Below, in pieces: positions 1-9,978 of a DNA stretch of 61,146 nucleotides (positions are counted from its first letter, which is position 1; each line of letters starts with the position of its first letter). The notes beneath the pieces were generated by a model. The model had not been told where the DNA came from and did not search any database. It worked only from the letters and a program-made list of their open reading frames with translations. Made by a program: the position numbers and the translations under genes. The DNA is from Avibacterium gallinarum. Lineage in GTDB: Bacteria; Pseudomonadota; Gammaproteobacteria; Enterobacterales; Pasteurellaceae. The stretch covers positions 1 through 61,146 of the forward strand of contig NZ_PQVJ01000020.1 of NCBI RefSeq assembly GCF_002921135.1, written 5' to 3'.

Positions 1-36
1 AAATTGGCTAGTAATATTAATGCTAGCCAATTTTTT
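1..36. terminator. Intrinsic terminator after hxuA
   Basis: An inverted repeat with arms AATTGGCTAG and CTAGCCAATT encloses about 11 bases and is followed by seven T on the plus strand. It lies directly beyond the restored hxuA stop at 44-46, so on the minus strand it would end the hxuBA transcript; the T tract on that side is short and partly cut off by the window edge. It may work in both directions. Confidence 0.6.
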
Positions 37-43
37 TGTTTTG

Positions 44-304
44 TTATAACTCCGAGATTTCCCCAATGCTGACTTTAGAATTTTGTGAAGGAGAATATTG
101 ATGGCATTGTGATTTGCCTGTTTCATCTGTTTCACAAAGATCAATTAATGGTTCTTCTTTTATCGTTATATCCTCTTCAAATTCCGTAGGAATATTATAA
201 TGAACACTTTGAGCGGAATCTATTTGTGCGCCTAATTGAGTGATTGGATTATTCTCAATTCTATCAAGGAGTTGTAAATGTTCTCGTGGCGTGAGCGAGC
301 TTTT
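44..304 (-). pseudogene. hxuA: Out-of-frame C-terminal tail of hxuA
   Basis: Reading the minus strand one frame away from the hxuA open frame gives uninterrupted coding sequence from the AAAA run at 301-304 to a TAA at 44-46. The translation carries LTPREHLQLLDRIENN, then a cysteine pair (LCETDETGKSQC) and ends VSIGEISEL. H. influenzae HxuA, from memory, ends with the same layout: a two-cysteine loop and a VSVGELE-type terminus. This tail is therefore the authentic end of HxuA, displaced by one missing A. In HxuA-type proteins the C-terminal disulfide loop matters for how the protein is held and released at the partner pore. Confidence 0.8.
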
Positions 305-3300
305 CCCGCAATAACATTTGATTCAAATGAAAAAATTCGAGGTTGCTCATAATAGTTCATTATCGCATTTTCTTTCACTTTAATGCTGACCGCATTTGGG
401 TGATTGGTTGTGTCCATACTTTCAAAAGCTCGTGCGCCATTTGGGGCAAGGGCATTGAGCGTAATATTGTCTAATATGGTGCTAGTTCTGGAAGCATCAC
501 CAGGATGAAAAGCAACAGCATCAAGAAAATTATCATTACTGAATGTACCTAAGCCTACATCTGGTTCTGCATAGTGGCCGGTATTGATCGCGGTGATGGT
601 TAAATCAGTCGGATTATTTTTACCGCGCAAGATCGTATTGCCATAGGTTCTAATTGAATAACCTTGGAATGTTTTGGCATAAATTTCGCTAGATTCCCCT
701 AAAATATCGCCCACAAGGAAAATCCCCGCAGCAGGCGCAAGGGCAGAAGAGCCGTAAGTATCCGCTCCTTTTACGGTGAGTTTGCTGTGTTTTAGACCGA
801 TATTTTGTCCATTTAACGCCAGTTTATTTGCATTTTGCATAAAGGATTCATAAAGCGGTTTACTGTAATTGACAGATAACGTGCTGTTATCAAGGTCAAT
901 ATTTTCAGCAAAAAGATGAATAAACCCTTCTTGGCTATTTAGCTGGCTATCATTAATTTGAATATGGGTATCTTTTATATAAGAACGGGCGGTTGCCTCG
1001 CTTGTTACCCAATCAACAAATGCCGTAGCAAATTCTCGTTTACTTCGTTTTGTGCCTTGCTCATCGAGAAGATTATAGCGTTTATCAGGCAAAGGGAAGC
1101 CCCCTCTCAGTACGCGTTCTTTTAAATCGGCAATAACATATTCATAGCCCTGTTTCGTTTCTGGGGAAGCAAGGTTTGAAGATTGAGCGGTATAAGTTCG
1201 CATATTTCCTGAATTAATGAAAATACCGATTTCACCATTGGTTTTCACACGATTTAGACTTACGTCTTTAAATCCATCTGCGATAACAAAATCTTTGCCA
1301 CTGGTAAAATTCACATCATTTAATGCTACATTAAAGCTAGGCTGTTTTGTACTTAATCCAGCGATAGTTTGGACGCTTTTTGCTGTTTCAAAGAGCGGTT
1401 CTTTTTTTGTATATTTATTGTAAAACGATCCATTGTCTAGATTGGAACGTTGTAAAATAATTTCAATTTGACGTTTATCTACTGAATTCGCTTTTTCAGT
1501 TGCAAATTGGTAAAACTGGTCTAAGGCAAAAGAATAAATGCCTTGATTATTTAGATCACCAATTTCCTGTGTACCAATATGGTTGAGAAATGATTGCCAT
1601 AAATCAGTAAACTTGATTTTTTCACCTTCCTTATTGGTAAAAGAGATATAGTCCGCAGAGTCTGTAAGTTGAATGGATTGGAGTAGCTCCTGTGCGGTTT
1701 GGGGTTCTAATGCTTTTCCTGATAACGTATAAAGCGGCTGAGTTTTCCCATTCACCTCTTTTAATAACAGGGTTTCTTCTTGTAATGGCTGTGGCGTTTG
1801 CGCATTACCTATTCCAACAGAACCTTTGCCCAAGTTAAAAGTTACATTATTGAGGGTGAATGTGTTGGAATCCGTGTTTTTATGCGCAGTGAGCAACAAC
1901 AGATTATGCTGACTTTCGGGGCTGTGCGTAAAGGTCGCATTTTCAATATTGATTGCGCTATCAGCTTGGATCGTGGTGAGTGGCAAGGCGAGTTTACGCT
2001 GTAATTTGTCCGCAAGTTTTTCATCAACACGAACTACCTTAAGCGTTTTTTTATCAGCACTCACATACGCAGTTTGAGTGGCCTCGCGATTTTCGCCAAA
2101 ACTGGTGGTTCGATCTAACAAACTGGCTAATAATTTTAGATCGTCAAAAGTGGTACTATGACTGGTATCCACTTGATTTTTCTGATCTAACTCTTGGGCA
2201 AACTGTTGTAATTTTTCAGTGAAAATTAACCCTTCTCGTTTATGGGTTTCGTTACCAACAGTAATGCTTGAAAGATTGCCATTTAATTGGGTTTTTAATT
2301 CATTTTCAGAAAGCTTGGTTTTGGCTAGCAAGGCATTTTTTTGTTCTTCGATGACTTGGCTTGCGATCTTGCTGATTTCATCAGGTTTTAAGAAAACCAA
2401 ATTGCCAGCATCAATCTGTGCTTTAATTTGTTCCGCAATTTTTGCATTAACAGGATCAAGTTGAGTACCAAGACGCGTTTCCACATTACTCACATTATTT
2501 TCTTTCTCTAAGTAATTAATGGTTAAAATCGGTTTTTGGTATGCCATTTGTAGGGCCGGCTTTCTTAGATTTGAAGCTAATTCTGCACCGCCAGCGCTTG
2601 CTTGATAATCTTGATAAGCGCCTTTTGCTAAAATTTCAAACACGCCATTTTTCTGATAAATATAGAGATTTCCATCCGCACTTTGCAGCCCCTGATCCAC
2701 TTTTTTCGCTGTTTTTAACGTGTAATCACTATCGGTATAATACACATCACCTTTTTCATCTAAAGCTAATTCATTCTTTTTAAAGCGATTATTGTATTGG
2801 TTATTTTGCGCATTGGCTTTTTTAACATTCGTAAGTGCGGTGATTTTTCCGCTAATTTTTACCCCATTGCCTTCCGCTTTGCCTACTTGCGTAATGGTTA
2901 ATTCTGCGCCACTAGTATGATTTTTCCCATAACGAATATCAGAGTTATTGCCTAAAAGAATTTTTCCACCTTCAATTGCAATGCTGTTAGCTTCCAAAAT
3001 ACCGTTATTATTAATAGCAATATCTTTTGCCATTTCTTTGCCTTTTGCGGTAAGTTCAATGCGATCATTGGACAAAATAACGCCATCATTTTCAATTAAG
3101 CTAGCCATTTCATTGCCAGTAAGCACAACGTTAAAATTATCTAAATCAAGAGTGAAATTTTCGCCAGTTGCCAAAAGCACTGTTTTATTTTGTATTTGAA
3201 TGCGCTCTAATTCCCCCCAGTAATTGGCTTGCGCCTTTTCTGATGCTTTGCCTGTGAGATTCAGCGTTCCGTGATTTTTCACCTTATCGCCCAGCAAAAT

Positions 3301-3816
3301 AATGGCGTCTTGTGCATTAATTGTGCCTTGGTTGATGATTTCACCTTCTTGCTGTTTTTTTCTTGTAAAAGTAACAGTATCGCGACCATATCGTGATTTT
3401 TCACTGATTTTCTCTACATCTTTTGTGGTGGCTAGAATCGCGCCTACATTGACTTGCGCATCTTTGGTAAAAATAATGCCATTTGGGTTGGCAAGAAAAA
3501 CACGCCCATTGGCACTGAGCTTGCCCTGAATGGTAGAAACATCCGCCCCAGTAACGCGGTTATAAGCAATACTACTTGAACTAGGCTGCTGAAATTCAAC
3601 GCTAGCTTGGCGGCCAATATCAAAACTTTCCCAATTAATCGAAACGCGATCAGAATTTTGTTTAATTGTCATCGCATTATTTTGTGTATTAATTTGAGCT
3701 TCACCCTGTACAATTTGATGCCCTTTAGGTAAGGCATTCGGATCAAGTTGTGCAGCAAGACTTGTTGAGGAAAGAATCGCAAGAGAAATAAGACTAAGTT
3801 GTTGTGCGGATTTCAT
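232..3816 (-). CDS. hxuA: HxuA-type haem-haemopexin binding exoprotein (TpsA), C-terminus frameshifted
   Basis: Secreted filamentous-haemagglutinin-like partner of a two-partner secretion system, of the type that captures haem from haemopexin at the cell surface. The 1194-residue open frame begins with a signal peptide (about 1-22, ending LAA) and a TPS domain with the ANPNGI motif near residue 110, followed by beta-helix-type repeats. A GGAG ribosome site precedes the ATG, and hxuB ends 17 bases upstream. It resembles H. influenzae HxuA as I remember it, but is clearly longer, with an added middle section (about residues 330-680) that looks more helical and charged. The frame stops at 232 only because of an apparent one-base loss at 301-304; the other frame continues to 44 with a normal HxuA-like end. 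If repaired the protein would be 1257 residues. Confidence 0.85.
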   Translation of the reverse strand: MKSAQQLSLISLAILSSTSLAAQLDPNALPKGHQIVQGEAQINTQNNAMTIKQNSDRVSINWESFDIGRQASVEFQQPSSSSIAYNRVTGADVSTIQGKLSANGRVFLANPNGIIFTKDAQVNVGAILATTKDVEKISEKSRYGRDTVTFTRKKQQEGEIINQGTINAQDAIILLGDKVKNHGTLNLTGKASEKAQANYWGELERIQIQNKTVLLATGENFTLDLDNFNVVLTGNEMASLIENDGVILSNDRIELTAKGKEMAKDIAINNNGILEANSIAIEGGKILLGNNSDIRYGKNHTSGAELTITQVGKAEGNGVKISGKITALTNVKKANAQNNQYNNRFKKNELALDEKGDVYYTDSDYTLKTAKKVDQGLQSADGNLYIYQKNGVFEILAKGAYQDYQASAGGAELASNLRKPALQMAYQKPILTINYLEKENNVSNVETRLGTQLDPVNAKIAEQIKAQIDAGNLVFLKPDEISKIASQVIEEQKNALLAKTKLSENELKTQLNGNLSSITVGNETHKREGLIFTEKLQQFAQELDQKNQVDTSHSTTFDDLKLLASLLDRTTSFGENREATQTAYVSADKKTLKVVRVDEKLADKLQRKLALPLTTIQADSAINIENATFTHSPESQHNLLLLTAHKNTDSNTFTLNNVTFNLGKGSVGIGNAQTPQPLQEETLLLKEVNGKTQPLYTLSGKALEPQTAQELLQSIQLTDSADYISFTNKEGEKIKFTDLWQSFLNHIGTQEIGDLNNQGIYSFALDQFYQFATEKANSVDKRQIEIILQRSNLDNGSFYNKYTKKEPLFETAKSVQTIAGLSTKQPSFNVALNDVNFTSGKDFVIADGFKDVSLNRVKTNGEIGIFINSGNMRTYTAQSSNLASPETKQGYEYVIADLKERVLRGGFPLPDKRYNLLDEQGTKRSKREFATAFVDWVTSEATARSYIKDTHIQINDSQLNSQEGFIHLFAENIDLDNSTLSVNYSKPLYESFMQNANKLALNGQNIGLKHSKLTVKGADTYGSSALAPAAGIFLVGDILGESSEIYAKTFQGYSIRTYGNTILRGKNNPTDLTITAINTGHYAEPDVGLGTFSNDNFLDAVAFHPGDASRTSTILDNITLNALAPNGARAFESMDTTNHPNAVSIKVKENAIMNYYEQPRIFSFESNVIAGKARSRHENIYNSLIELRIIQSLN

Positions 3817-3833
3817 TTTTTCTCCTTATCTGA

Positions 3834-5536
3834 TTAGAATAATTTTAGCAATGACAAGCCAATTTGGTGTTCTTTCTCTTTTTCAAGACGTGCGCCAATC
3901 GGTTTTGCATAGTAAAAAGAAAGGCTGTAATTGTTTGGCGAAAAGAGTTGTAAGCCAGCACCAACAGATTGCAATTTAATGTGATTATGTTGTTCTGGGC
4001 GTTGCTCGTATGCTTGAATTTTGTGGTATTTTTTACCTGCGCTAAAATCGTAAAACAGCGAGCTGACAAGCAAAGAATCTTGCAACAGCGGTTGATAATG
4101 CTTCAGATTAATTTGCGAAAGAATGCCATCGCTGATTGACGCAACACCAGTTCGATAACCTCTCACCCCATTAGTGCCGCCAAGTAACATTTTTTGATTG
4201 CTAGAAATATTTCTATCTGCCATTTGCCCTTTAATGCTCGCTTCAATGGCAAAGTCTTTTGGTAGCATTTGTTCGTGCGCAATTTCAGCATTGACCAAGG
4301 TAAATTTATTGCTTGCCAATCTATCGGGCGATTTTGCCAAGCCTCGGTGCTATGGTTATTTTCTCGTCCAACAGCTGCCCCAAGATTGAAATAGGTGGTG
4401 CCACGCGCAAAACTATTCCATACCCCGTTGAATGAAAGATTGATAAGATTAATTTTTGCAATATTTTCAATAGGTTGTGGAATGCCTTGCGCATCGCGGA
4501 TACGGCTATGACTAAAGGTTAATTTAGTATTCAAATGAAAATTAGGCTGGCGAATAGTCGGGTGTAAAATGTAAGCGCCTAGGGTTTGGTTATTCCCTTT
4601 TGCATCAAGTGCGGTGAAATTTTTGCCTAATTTATAGTGTAGATAAGAACCAAATACCCCAAATCTTGTGCCGTAGCCATCAATGATCCACGAATATTCA
4701 GCACGAATATTTTTTAACCGAGCATTTTGTGAACTGAGTAAATCAAGATTAAACTGATCACCCATTCCTGCTAAATTCAACATTTTTATTCCCGCACTTA
4801 GACGATATTTGCCAGTTTCAGACGTGCCTTGGTTGTCAGTGAAAAAATAACCTTGCCATAGTTTGCTGTCTTTTAGCTGAATATTAACATCTGCACTACC
4901 TCTATTTTGTCCTGCTTGAATCCCTAACTGTGCGTTGATACCAGGTACTTCATTGAGTAATAACGATAATTTTTCAACTTCACTTTGTGCTAAGTAGGGC
5001 TGTGAATTCACGCTGGTATTTACCATTCTTTGAGCAAAATTAGTCTTAAAACGACTTTGATTGTCAATACGAACTTCACCAACATTACCTAGCATTAAAC
5101 CAATAATAACACGTTGATTTTCAATGGTTTGTTGGGGTAAATAAGCACGCGCAACAAGATAATTATGCTGACGATAATAAAGGGTAATCTGGCGCGTTAG
5201 TTCATTCAGATCAGCCAACGTAATTGGGCGATTTAAATAAGGCGAAATGAGTGTAGAAAGATCTTCATTAACTGGCGTGTCTAAGCCTTGTTCTGAGAGG
5301 ATTTTTACCTCAATTTCTTTTAATTCAAAATGCAGATCACCTGCTTGTTGCGGCGCGTTGGATAGATTGCTATTAAACATTTCCCCAGCAGGTTTAGCCA
5401 AGTGCGGTGTATTTTGGTTGAGTTCTTTGGAAAGCACGGCGGATTGTTGTAACTGCTGTTGAAAATCTGTACTTTGAGCAAGTGAAATAGCAGGTAGAAA
5501 TCCCAGTCCATAAATTAAGCAATTGATTTTACGCAT
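3834..5536 (-). pseudogene. hxuB: HxuB-type outer-membrane TpsB transporter, frameshifted
   Basis: Outer-membrane beta-barrel that would secrete HxuA. The start at 5536 is chosen because an AAGGA ribosome site precedes it and the product opens with a signal peptide (MRKINCLIYGLGFLPAISLAQ); the open frame further upstream has no such support. The first frame holds a POTRA_2 region and most of the ShlB-type barrel, and ends at 4163 after running out of frame. The rest of the barrel, ending in a C-terminal phenylalanine (LSLLKLF), lies in another frame from about 4340 to 3834. The two frames join if one A is added to the AAAA run at 4332-4335. The repaired product is 567 residues, close to the 565 I recall for H. 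influenzae HxuB. hxuA follows 17 bases on. Confidence 0.85.
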
Positions 5537-5589
5537 AAAATTCCTTGTTTGTGGCGCATACTGTGTTTTAGGTAGGATTGGAATTATAT

Positions 5590-5608
5590 AAAAATGAAAA
5601 TTATTATC
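5590..5608. promoter_or_regulatory. Fur-box-like operator between hxuB and hxuC
   Basis: The 19 bases match the classical Fur consensus (GATAATGATAATCATTATC) at 15 positions, and the last 16 bases at 14. The site lies in the 165-base gap between the divergent hxuB and hxuC starts, where iron repression of both transcripts would be expected. Both start codons have good ribosome sites on their own side. The match was made by eye; no promoter was mapped. Confidence 0.55.
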
Positions 5609-5701
5609 AGTAGCATTGGAAATCCTTTTTTGCCTTTTAAGATAAGCGAAATTTTTTTGGAAATGACAACTTATCAACAACAAAAAGGATAAAAAACACT
5701 T

Positions 5702-7836
5702 ATGAAAATGAAGTTTTCACCGCTGTATCTCGCACTAGCATCAACGATTTGTACGACTATTTGTAGCACGGCTTATGCGGCAGAGCAGTTAGAACAAATT
5801 AACGTTCAAGCGTTGCGCGATCCCACGCAATACACCAAAGATCAAGCAAATATCGCCATTTTAAATCGATCTCAATTAGATACTTTACAGCCTGCTAGCG
5901 TGGTGGAAGCCTTATCGACACAAGCGAATGTGGAGATTGCAGGCGGTTCGCGAACACTGGCAAAAAAGCCAGCTATTCGTGGTTTAAGTGGAACAAGAGT
6001 GGTTCAGGTGGTAGATGGCGTGCGGCAAAATTTTAATTTAGAGCATCGTGGATCTTATTTCTTACCAACCAGTATGTTAAGCGAAGTCGAAGTGGTGAAA
6101 GGGCCTGCAAGTACCTTATGGGGCAGTGGCGCATTAGGCGGTGTGGTGGCAATGCGAACTTTGAACGCCTTTGACTTGCTCAGACCCAACGAAACTTGGG
6201 GGGCATTGATCAAGCAAGGCTATCATTCGGCAGATTCAGGTTCACAAAGTGAATTGGCAGTTTATGGTGCAAATGGTCAGTTTGATTGGTTAATTCAAGG
6301 ATTTTACAATAAAAATAAAGACTTACGTTTAGGTAAGGATTTAGGCAAATTGCCGCATAGCGAACTTACTCAGCAAGGTGGCTTAGTTAAAGCAGGTTGG
6401 CAAATAAATGATCATCATCGTTTAGAATTAAACCTGCGCGGCACGCAAAGTAAACAAACTGCGCCAGCTAATAATGAGATGTACGATCCTTATACGCCGA
6501 ATGATTTTGTTGCAGAAGTAGGGCAAATTTATGCAAGCGGTGGCAAGCCTGATTATGGCAAAGCTGGCGGTATCGCTGATCTTTCTGCACAAAAAGTAAA
6601 AGATCGTTCTGCGTCATTGCGTTATCTTTTCAATCCAGATTCCCGCTTGGTGAATGGTGAATTAACGCTGTATATCAATGATACCAAAGAAACCGAAACC
6701 AATCTTCGCACAGGCACCAATGATGAAACTCATTATAAAACCACGGGGTTTAACTTGCGTAATGCCTCCGAGTTTGAGCGTGTTGCCTTGATTTATGGGG
6801 TAGATTTTTATCAAGACAGAGTAAAAACAAAACGCGAGAAAAAAGCGCAAGACGGTACTTGCAGCAACGCGACCTCGCCTCGTTGTCGTGATTATTCTAC
6901 TGCCAATTATCGCCCAAATCCTTATGATGCAAAAGCCAATGTGTGGGGCGCTTATTTACTCAGTCATATTAATCTCACTGAGAATTTAGTGCTTTCGCCA
7001 GCGCTACGTTTTGATAGCTACCAGAGTTCAGAAAAACAAAGCCAAAGTTATCGCAAAAACCACTTATCCCCTTCCGTTACCTTGGATTATCGTGCCACCC
7101 CTTGGCTGAATTTAAGCGCAAAATATGCAGAAGCTTTCCGCGCACCAAGCCTGCAAGAACGTTATATTTCAGGTCATCATTTCGGTTTTAAAGGAATGGC
7201 AGAAGCGATATTTGTAGAAAATACCGATCTCAAAGCCGAAGTAGCGAAAAATAAAGAATTGAGCGCCAAATTCCACTGGCAAGATTTGTGGGCAGCGCAA
7301 GATAAGCTCAGCTTCACCGCAACGGTTTTCCAAAATGATGTAAAAGATTTTATTGAATTACAGCAAATTGGAATGCAAAGACACACATTATTATTCCAAT
7401 ATCGTAACGTACAAAACGCGCGTTTAAGAGGGGCGGAACTTGCCGCTCATTACGAAACGCCACGTTGGTCAACGGATCTTCAGTATGGCGTATTGCGTGG
7501 TAAGGATCGCCAAACGGGCGAAGCCTTAGAAAATATCAATGCGGATAAAATTGTTCTTGCGGCATCTTATGCGCTTGTGCCAGAAACCTTTACGTTGGGG
7601 CAAAAGTGCGTCACTATTTTGCACAAAAACGTGTACCTACATCACATAATGGGCATTATCCGTCTTATACCTTAACGGATATTACCGCTAGCTATGCGCC
7701 ACAAAAAGGCGAATGGTCAAATTTACGCATTGATTTTGCGGTGGAAAATATTTTCGATAAGGCCTACACCCCAGCTTTCAGCTTAACCCCTGAAGCAGGG
7801 CGCAATGTCAAAGTATCGTTAGCTTATCAATTCTAA
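5702..7836 (+). pseudogene. hxuC: HxuC-type TonB-dependent haem receptor, frameshifted
   Basis: Outer-membrane TonB-dependent receptor for haem import. The start has an AAGGAT ribosome site; a signal peptide ends near residue 26 (AYAA), followed by a TonB-box-like EQINVQA, a plug domain (IRGLSGTRVVQVVDGVRQNF, then VVKGPASTLWGSGALGG) and the barrel. The plug is very close to H. influenzae HxuC as I recall it. The first frame ends at 7675 after a switch at the AAAA run 7602-7605; adding one A joins it to the frame that ends at 7836 with AGRNVKVSLAYQF, a proper barrel terminus. The repaired length is 711 residues. In H. influenzae hxuC, hxuB and hxuA lie in one direction; here hxuC is divergent and leads hutX and hugZ. 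Confidence 0.85.
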
Positions 7837-7851
7837 TTTGGGGGATAAACA

Positions 7852-8358
7852 ATGATACAACAACAAATTGCGCAGGCATTGGCAGATAATCCTGATTTGC
7901 ACACCCTTGATCTTGCTGCACAACTCAAAGTAAAAGAAGGAAAAATAATCCAAAATTTACCCCCGCACTTTATTCATCTTTATAACGGAAGTGCGGTGGA
8001 ATTGTTGGCAGAAATTCACACTTGGGGCAACGTGGTTACCATTGTGGAAAAAGCGGGATCGATTTTTGAGATAAGCGGCGTGTTTCCCCAAGGACAATTT
8101 GGTTACGGCTATTTCAATCTCAATATGAAAAGGGAAGCCGGCATTGCTTTACACGGACATTTGCAGTTAGACAAAGTGAAGCACATTGTTTTGTTGAGCA
8201 AACCGTTCCGCGGTAAAGAAAGTTATGCCATCGCATTCATTACTGATGAAGATGAGGTGCTATTTAAAATTTATCTTGGACGTGACGAGCAACGCCAGCT
8301 CATTCCCGAACAAGTTTCAAAATTTAACCAGTTAAAAAATAAGGATAATTTATGCTAG
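7852..8358 (+). CDS. hutX: HutX/ChuX-family cytosolic haem utilisation protein
   Basis: A 168-residue protein of the HutX/HugX/ChuX family, thought to carry or hand over haem in the cytoplasm. It has no signal peptide or membrane segment. Recognisable family features are the helical N-terminus (DLAAQLKVKEGKIIQNLP), the haem-pocket region WGNVVTIVEKAGSIFEISG, and the later GHLQLDKVKHIVLLSKPFRGKESYAIAF. It starts 15 bases after the hxuC stop with a GGGGGA ribosome site and overlaps hugZ by seven bases, so the three genes should be co-transcribed. Unlike hxuC it is intact. Confidence 0.85.
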   Translation: MIQQQIAQALADNPDLHTLDLAAQLKVKEGKIIQNLPPHFIHLYNGSAVELLAEIHTWGNVVTIVEKAGSIFEISGVFPQGQFGYGYFNLNMKREAGIALHGHLQLDKVKHIVLLSKPFRGKESYAIAFITDEDEVLFKIYLGRDEQRQLIPEQVSKFNQLKNKDNLC

Positions 8359-8870
8359 ATCGCCAACAACGTTTAAATCAACGCCTTACGCCAGAAATTC
8401 AGGCCTTAAAACAGCAATGCAAAACCTTGCTGTTAGCCACGGTTGATGAAAATGGCATTCCCAATGTGAGCTATGCCCCTTTTGCCGAAGGGGAGCAAGG
8501 CTACTACATTTTTATTTCCACCATTGCCAAGCACGCGCGAAATCTAAAAAATAATGGCAAGGTTTCCATTATGCTCATTGAAGATGAAAGCGACAGCCGT
8601 CAGATTTTTGCTCGTCATCGCTTAACTGCTGATGCGCAAGTTGTGGAAGTGGCGAGGGATTCTGAACAATGGCAAATTGGCACAGAATTATTGCAAAATC
8701 GCCACGGCAAGGTGATGCAAGAATTGGTTCAATTCCAAGATTTCTCGCTATTTCATTTGATCCCACAACAAGGGTTATTCGTTAAAGGTTTTGGTCAAGC
8801 CTTCCAAGTTGCACCGAATAATCAAGTTGATGTGGTACATTTAGATCAAGGTCATATCGAACAGGGCTAA
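8352..8870 (+). CDS. hugZ: HugZ-family haem oxygenase (PPOX split-barrel fold)
   Basis: A 172-residue protein of the pyridoxamine-5'-phosphate oxidase-like family. The N-terminal section CKTLLLATVDENGIPNVSYAPF and the following SIMLIEDESDSRQIFARHRLT are typical of the HugZ/HutZ branch, which binds and degrades haem to release iron. The ATG lies within the end of hutX (ATGCTAG) behind an AAGGAT ribosome site, giving translational coupling. With hutX it completes the intracellular half of the haem pathway, and a terminator follows. HugZ proteins in some bacteria have a longer C-terminal domain, so catalysis is inferred from family and neighbours. Confidence 0.8.
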   Translation: MLDRQQRLNQRLTPEIQALKQQCKTLLLATVDENGIPNVSYAPFAEGEQGYYIFISTIAKHARNLKNNGKVSIMLIEDESDSRQIFARHRLTADAQVVEVARDSEQWQIGTELLQNRHGKVMQELVQFQDFSLFHLIPQQGLFVKGFGQAFQVAPNNQVDVVHLDQGHIEQG

Positions 8871-8884
8871 TTGAAAAAAATCGC

Positions 8885-8918
8885 AAAAAAGCCCCGCACT
8901 TTATTTTGCGGGGTTTTT
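8885..8918 (+). terminator. Intrinsic terminator after hugZ
   Basis: The arms CCCCGCA (8892-8898) and TGCGGGG (8907-8913) form a GC-rich hairpin followed by five T. It ends the hxuC-hutX-hugZ unit. Confidence 0.8.
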
Positions 8919-8925
8919 ATTATGT

Positions 8926-8968
8926 AGAAAAAGAGCGGTGAAAAATCTTGAAATTTTTCACCGCTCTT
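8926..8968 (-). terminator. Intrinsic terminator after lipA
   Basis: A 16-base perfect inverted repeat (8931-8946 with 8953-8968) built around GAGCGGTG, followed on the minus strand by a T-rich stretch. It terminates the lipA transcript and faces the hugZ terminator. Its core resembles, but does not match, the uptake sequence. Confidence 0.8.
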
Positions 8969-8998
8969 AATGTAAGAGTGATTTACTTAATAGCGAGA

Positions 8999-9961
8999 TT
9001 ATTTCACCAATCCGCCGCTGGCTTGGAGATCGGCGTGGTAAGAAGAACGCACGAAAGGTCCGCAGGCGGCGTGTTCAAAGCCCATTTCGTTGGCTTTATC
9101 ACGGAATTCATCAAATTCTTCAGGCGGAACATAGCGCGCCACAGGTAAGTGATGGCGGCTTGGTTGCAAATATTGCCCGAGTGTGAGCATTGTTACGCCG
9201 TTGGCGCGTAAATCTTGCATCACTTGCAAGATTTCTTCGTTGGTTTCGCCTAAGCCCACCATTAAGCCTGATTTGGTTGGAATATCAGGGAACATTGCTT
9301 TGAACTCACGCAATAATTTGAGCGACCATTCATAATCTGCCCCTGGGCGAATATCACGATACAAGCGTGGCACATTTTCCAAATTGTGGTTGAACACATC
9401 TGGTGGATTATCTTTTAATTTTTCTAGTGCTTGTTCGATACGTCCACGGAAATCAGGCACAAGGATTTCAATTTTGATCCCTGGATTAAGCGCGCGGATT
9501 TCTTTCACACATTCAGCGAAGTGGCCTGCACCACGGTCAGGTAGATCATCGCGATCCACCGAAGTGATCACCACATAACGTAATTTCATATCCTGAATAG
9601 TTTCGGCTAATTTGCGTGGCTCGTCAGGATCAGGCGGTAAAGGCTTGCCGTGTGCCACATCACAGAATGGGCAGCGGCGCGTACAAATTGCGCCTAAGAT
9701 CATAAAGGTTGCCGTGCCGTGGTTAAAACATTCGTGCAAGTTAGGGCAAGATGCTTCTTCGCACACTGAATGCAAGCCGTGGCGGCGCATACCATTTTTG
9801 ATGCTATCAATTTTTGCTGAATTGGCTGGCAGTTTGATTTTCATCCACTCAGGCTTTTTCAATAAAGGCTGGTTGGGATCAATATTTTTTACTGGGATAA
9901 TGGAAGTTTTTGCGGCATCACGATATTTTACGCCACGTTCCATTTTAAAAGGCGTTGCCAT
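8999..9961 (-). CDS. lipA: Lipoyl synthase
   Basis: Radical SAM enzyme that inserts two sulfurs into octanoyl groups on E2 and H proteins to make lipoate. The 320-residue product has the radical-SAM cluster motif [10 protein letters not shown] and the auxiliary cluster cysteines in [12 protein letters not shown], plus the family-specific SSYHAD near the C-terminus. It follows lipB by 17 bases, so LipB (octanoyl transfer) and LipA act in sequence from one transcript. A strong hairpin follows the gene. Length and motifs are standard. Confidence 0.97.
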   Translation of the reverse strand: MATPFKMERGVKYRDAAKTSIIPVKNIDPNQPLLKKPEWMKIKLPANSAKIDSIKNGMRRHGLHSVCEEASCPNLHECFNHGTATFMILGAICTRRCPFCDVAHGKPLPPDPDEPRKLAETIQDMKLRYVVITSVDRDDLPDRGAGHFAECVKEIRALNPGIKIEILVPDFRGRIEQALEKLKDNPPDVFNHNLENVPRLYRDIRPGADYEWSLKLLREFKAMFPDIPTKSGLMVGLGETNEEILQVMQDLRANGVTMLTLGQYLQPSRHHLPVARYVPPEEFDEFRDKANEMGFEHAACGPFVRSSYHADLQASGGLVK

Positions 9962-9978
9962 TAACGCTCCTATTTTTG

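Noticed and set aside
301-7605. Phase variation of hxu genes by slipped-strand mispairing
   Set aside because: The A4 runs are too short for the usual high-frequency slippage; no long mono- or tetranucleotide tract is present in any of the genes.
301-7605. Programmed ribosomal frameshifting in hxuA, hxuB and hxuC
   Set aside because: I found no clear slippery heptamer with a downstream structure at the three sites, and homologues are single-frame. It remains possible but unsupported.
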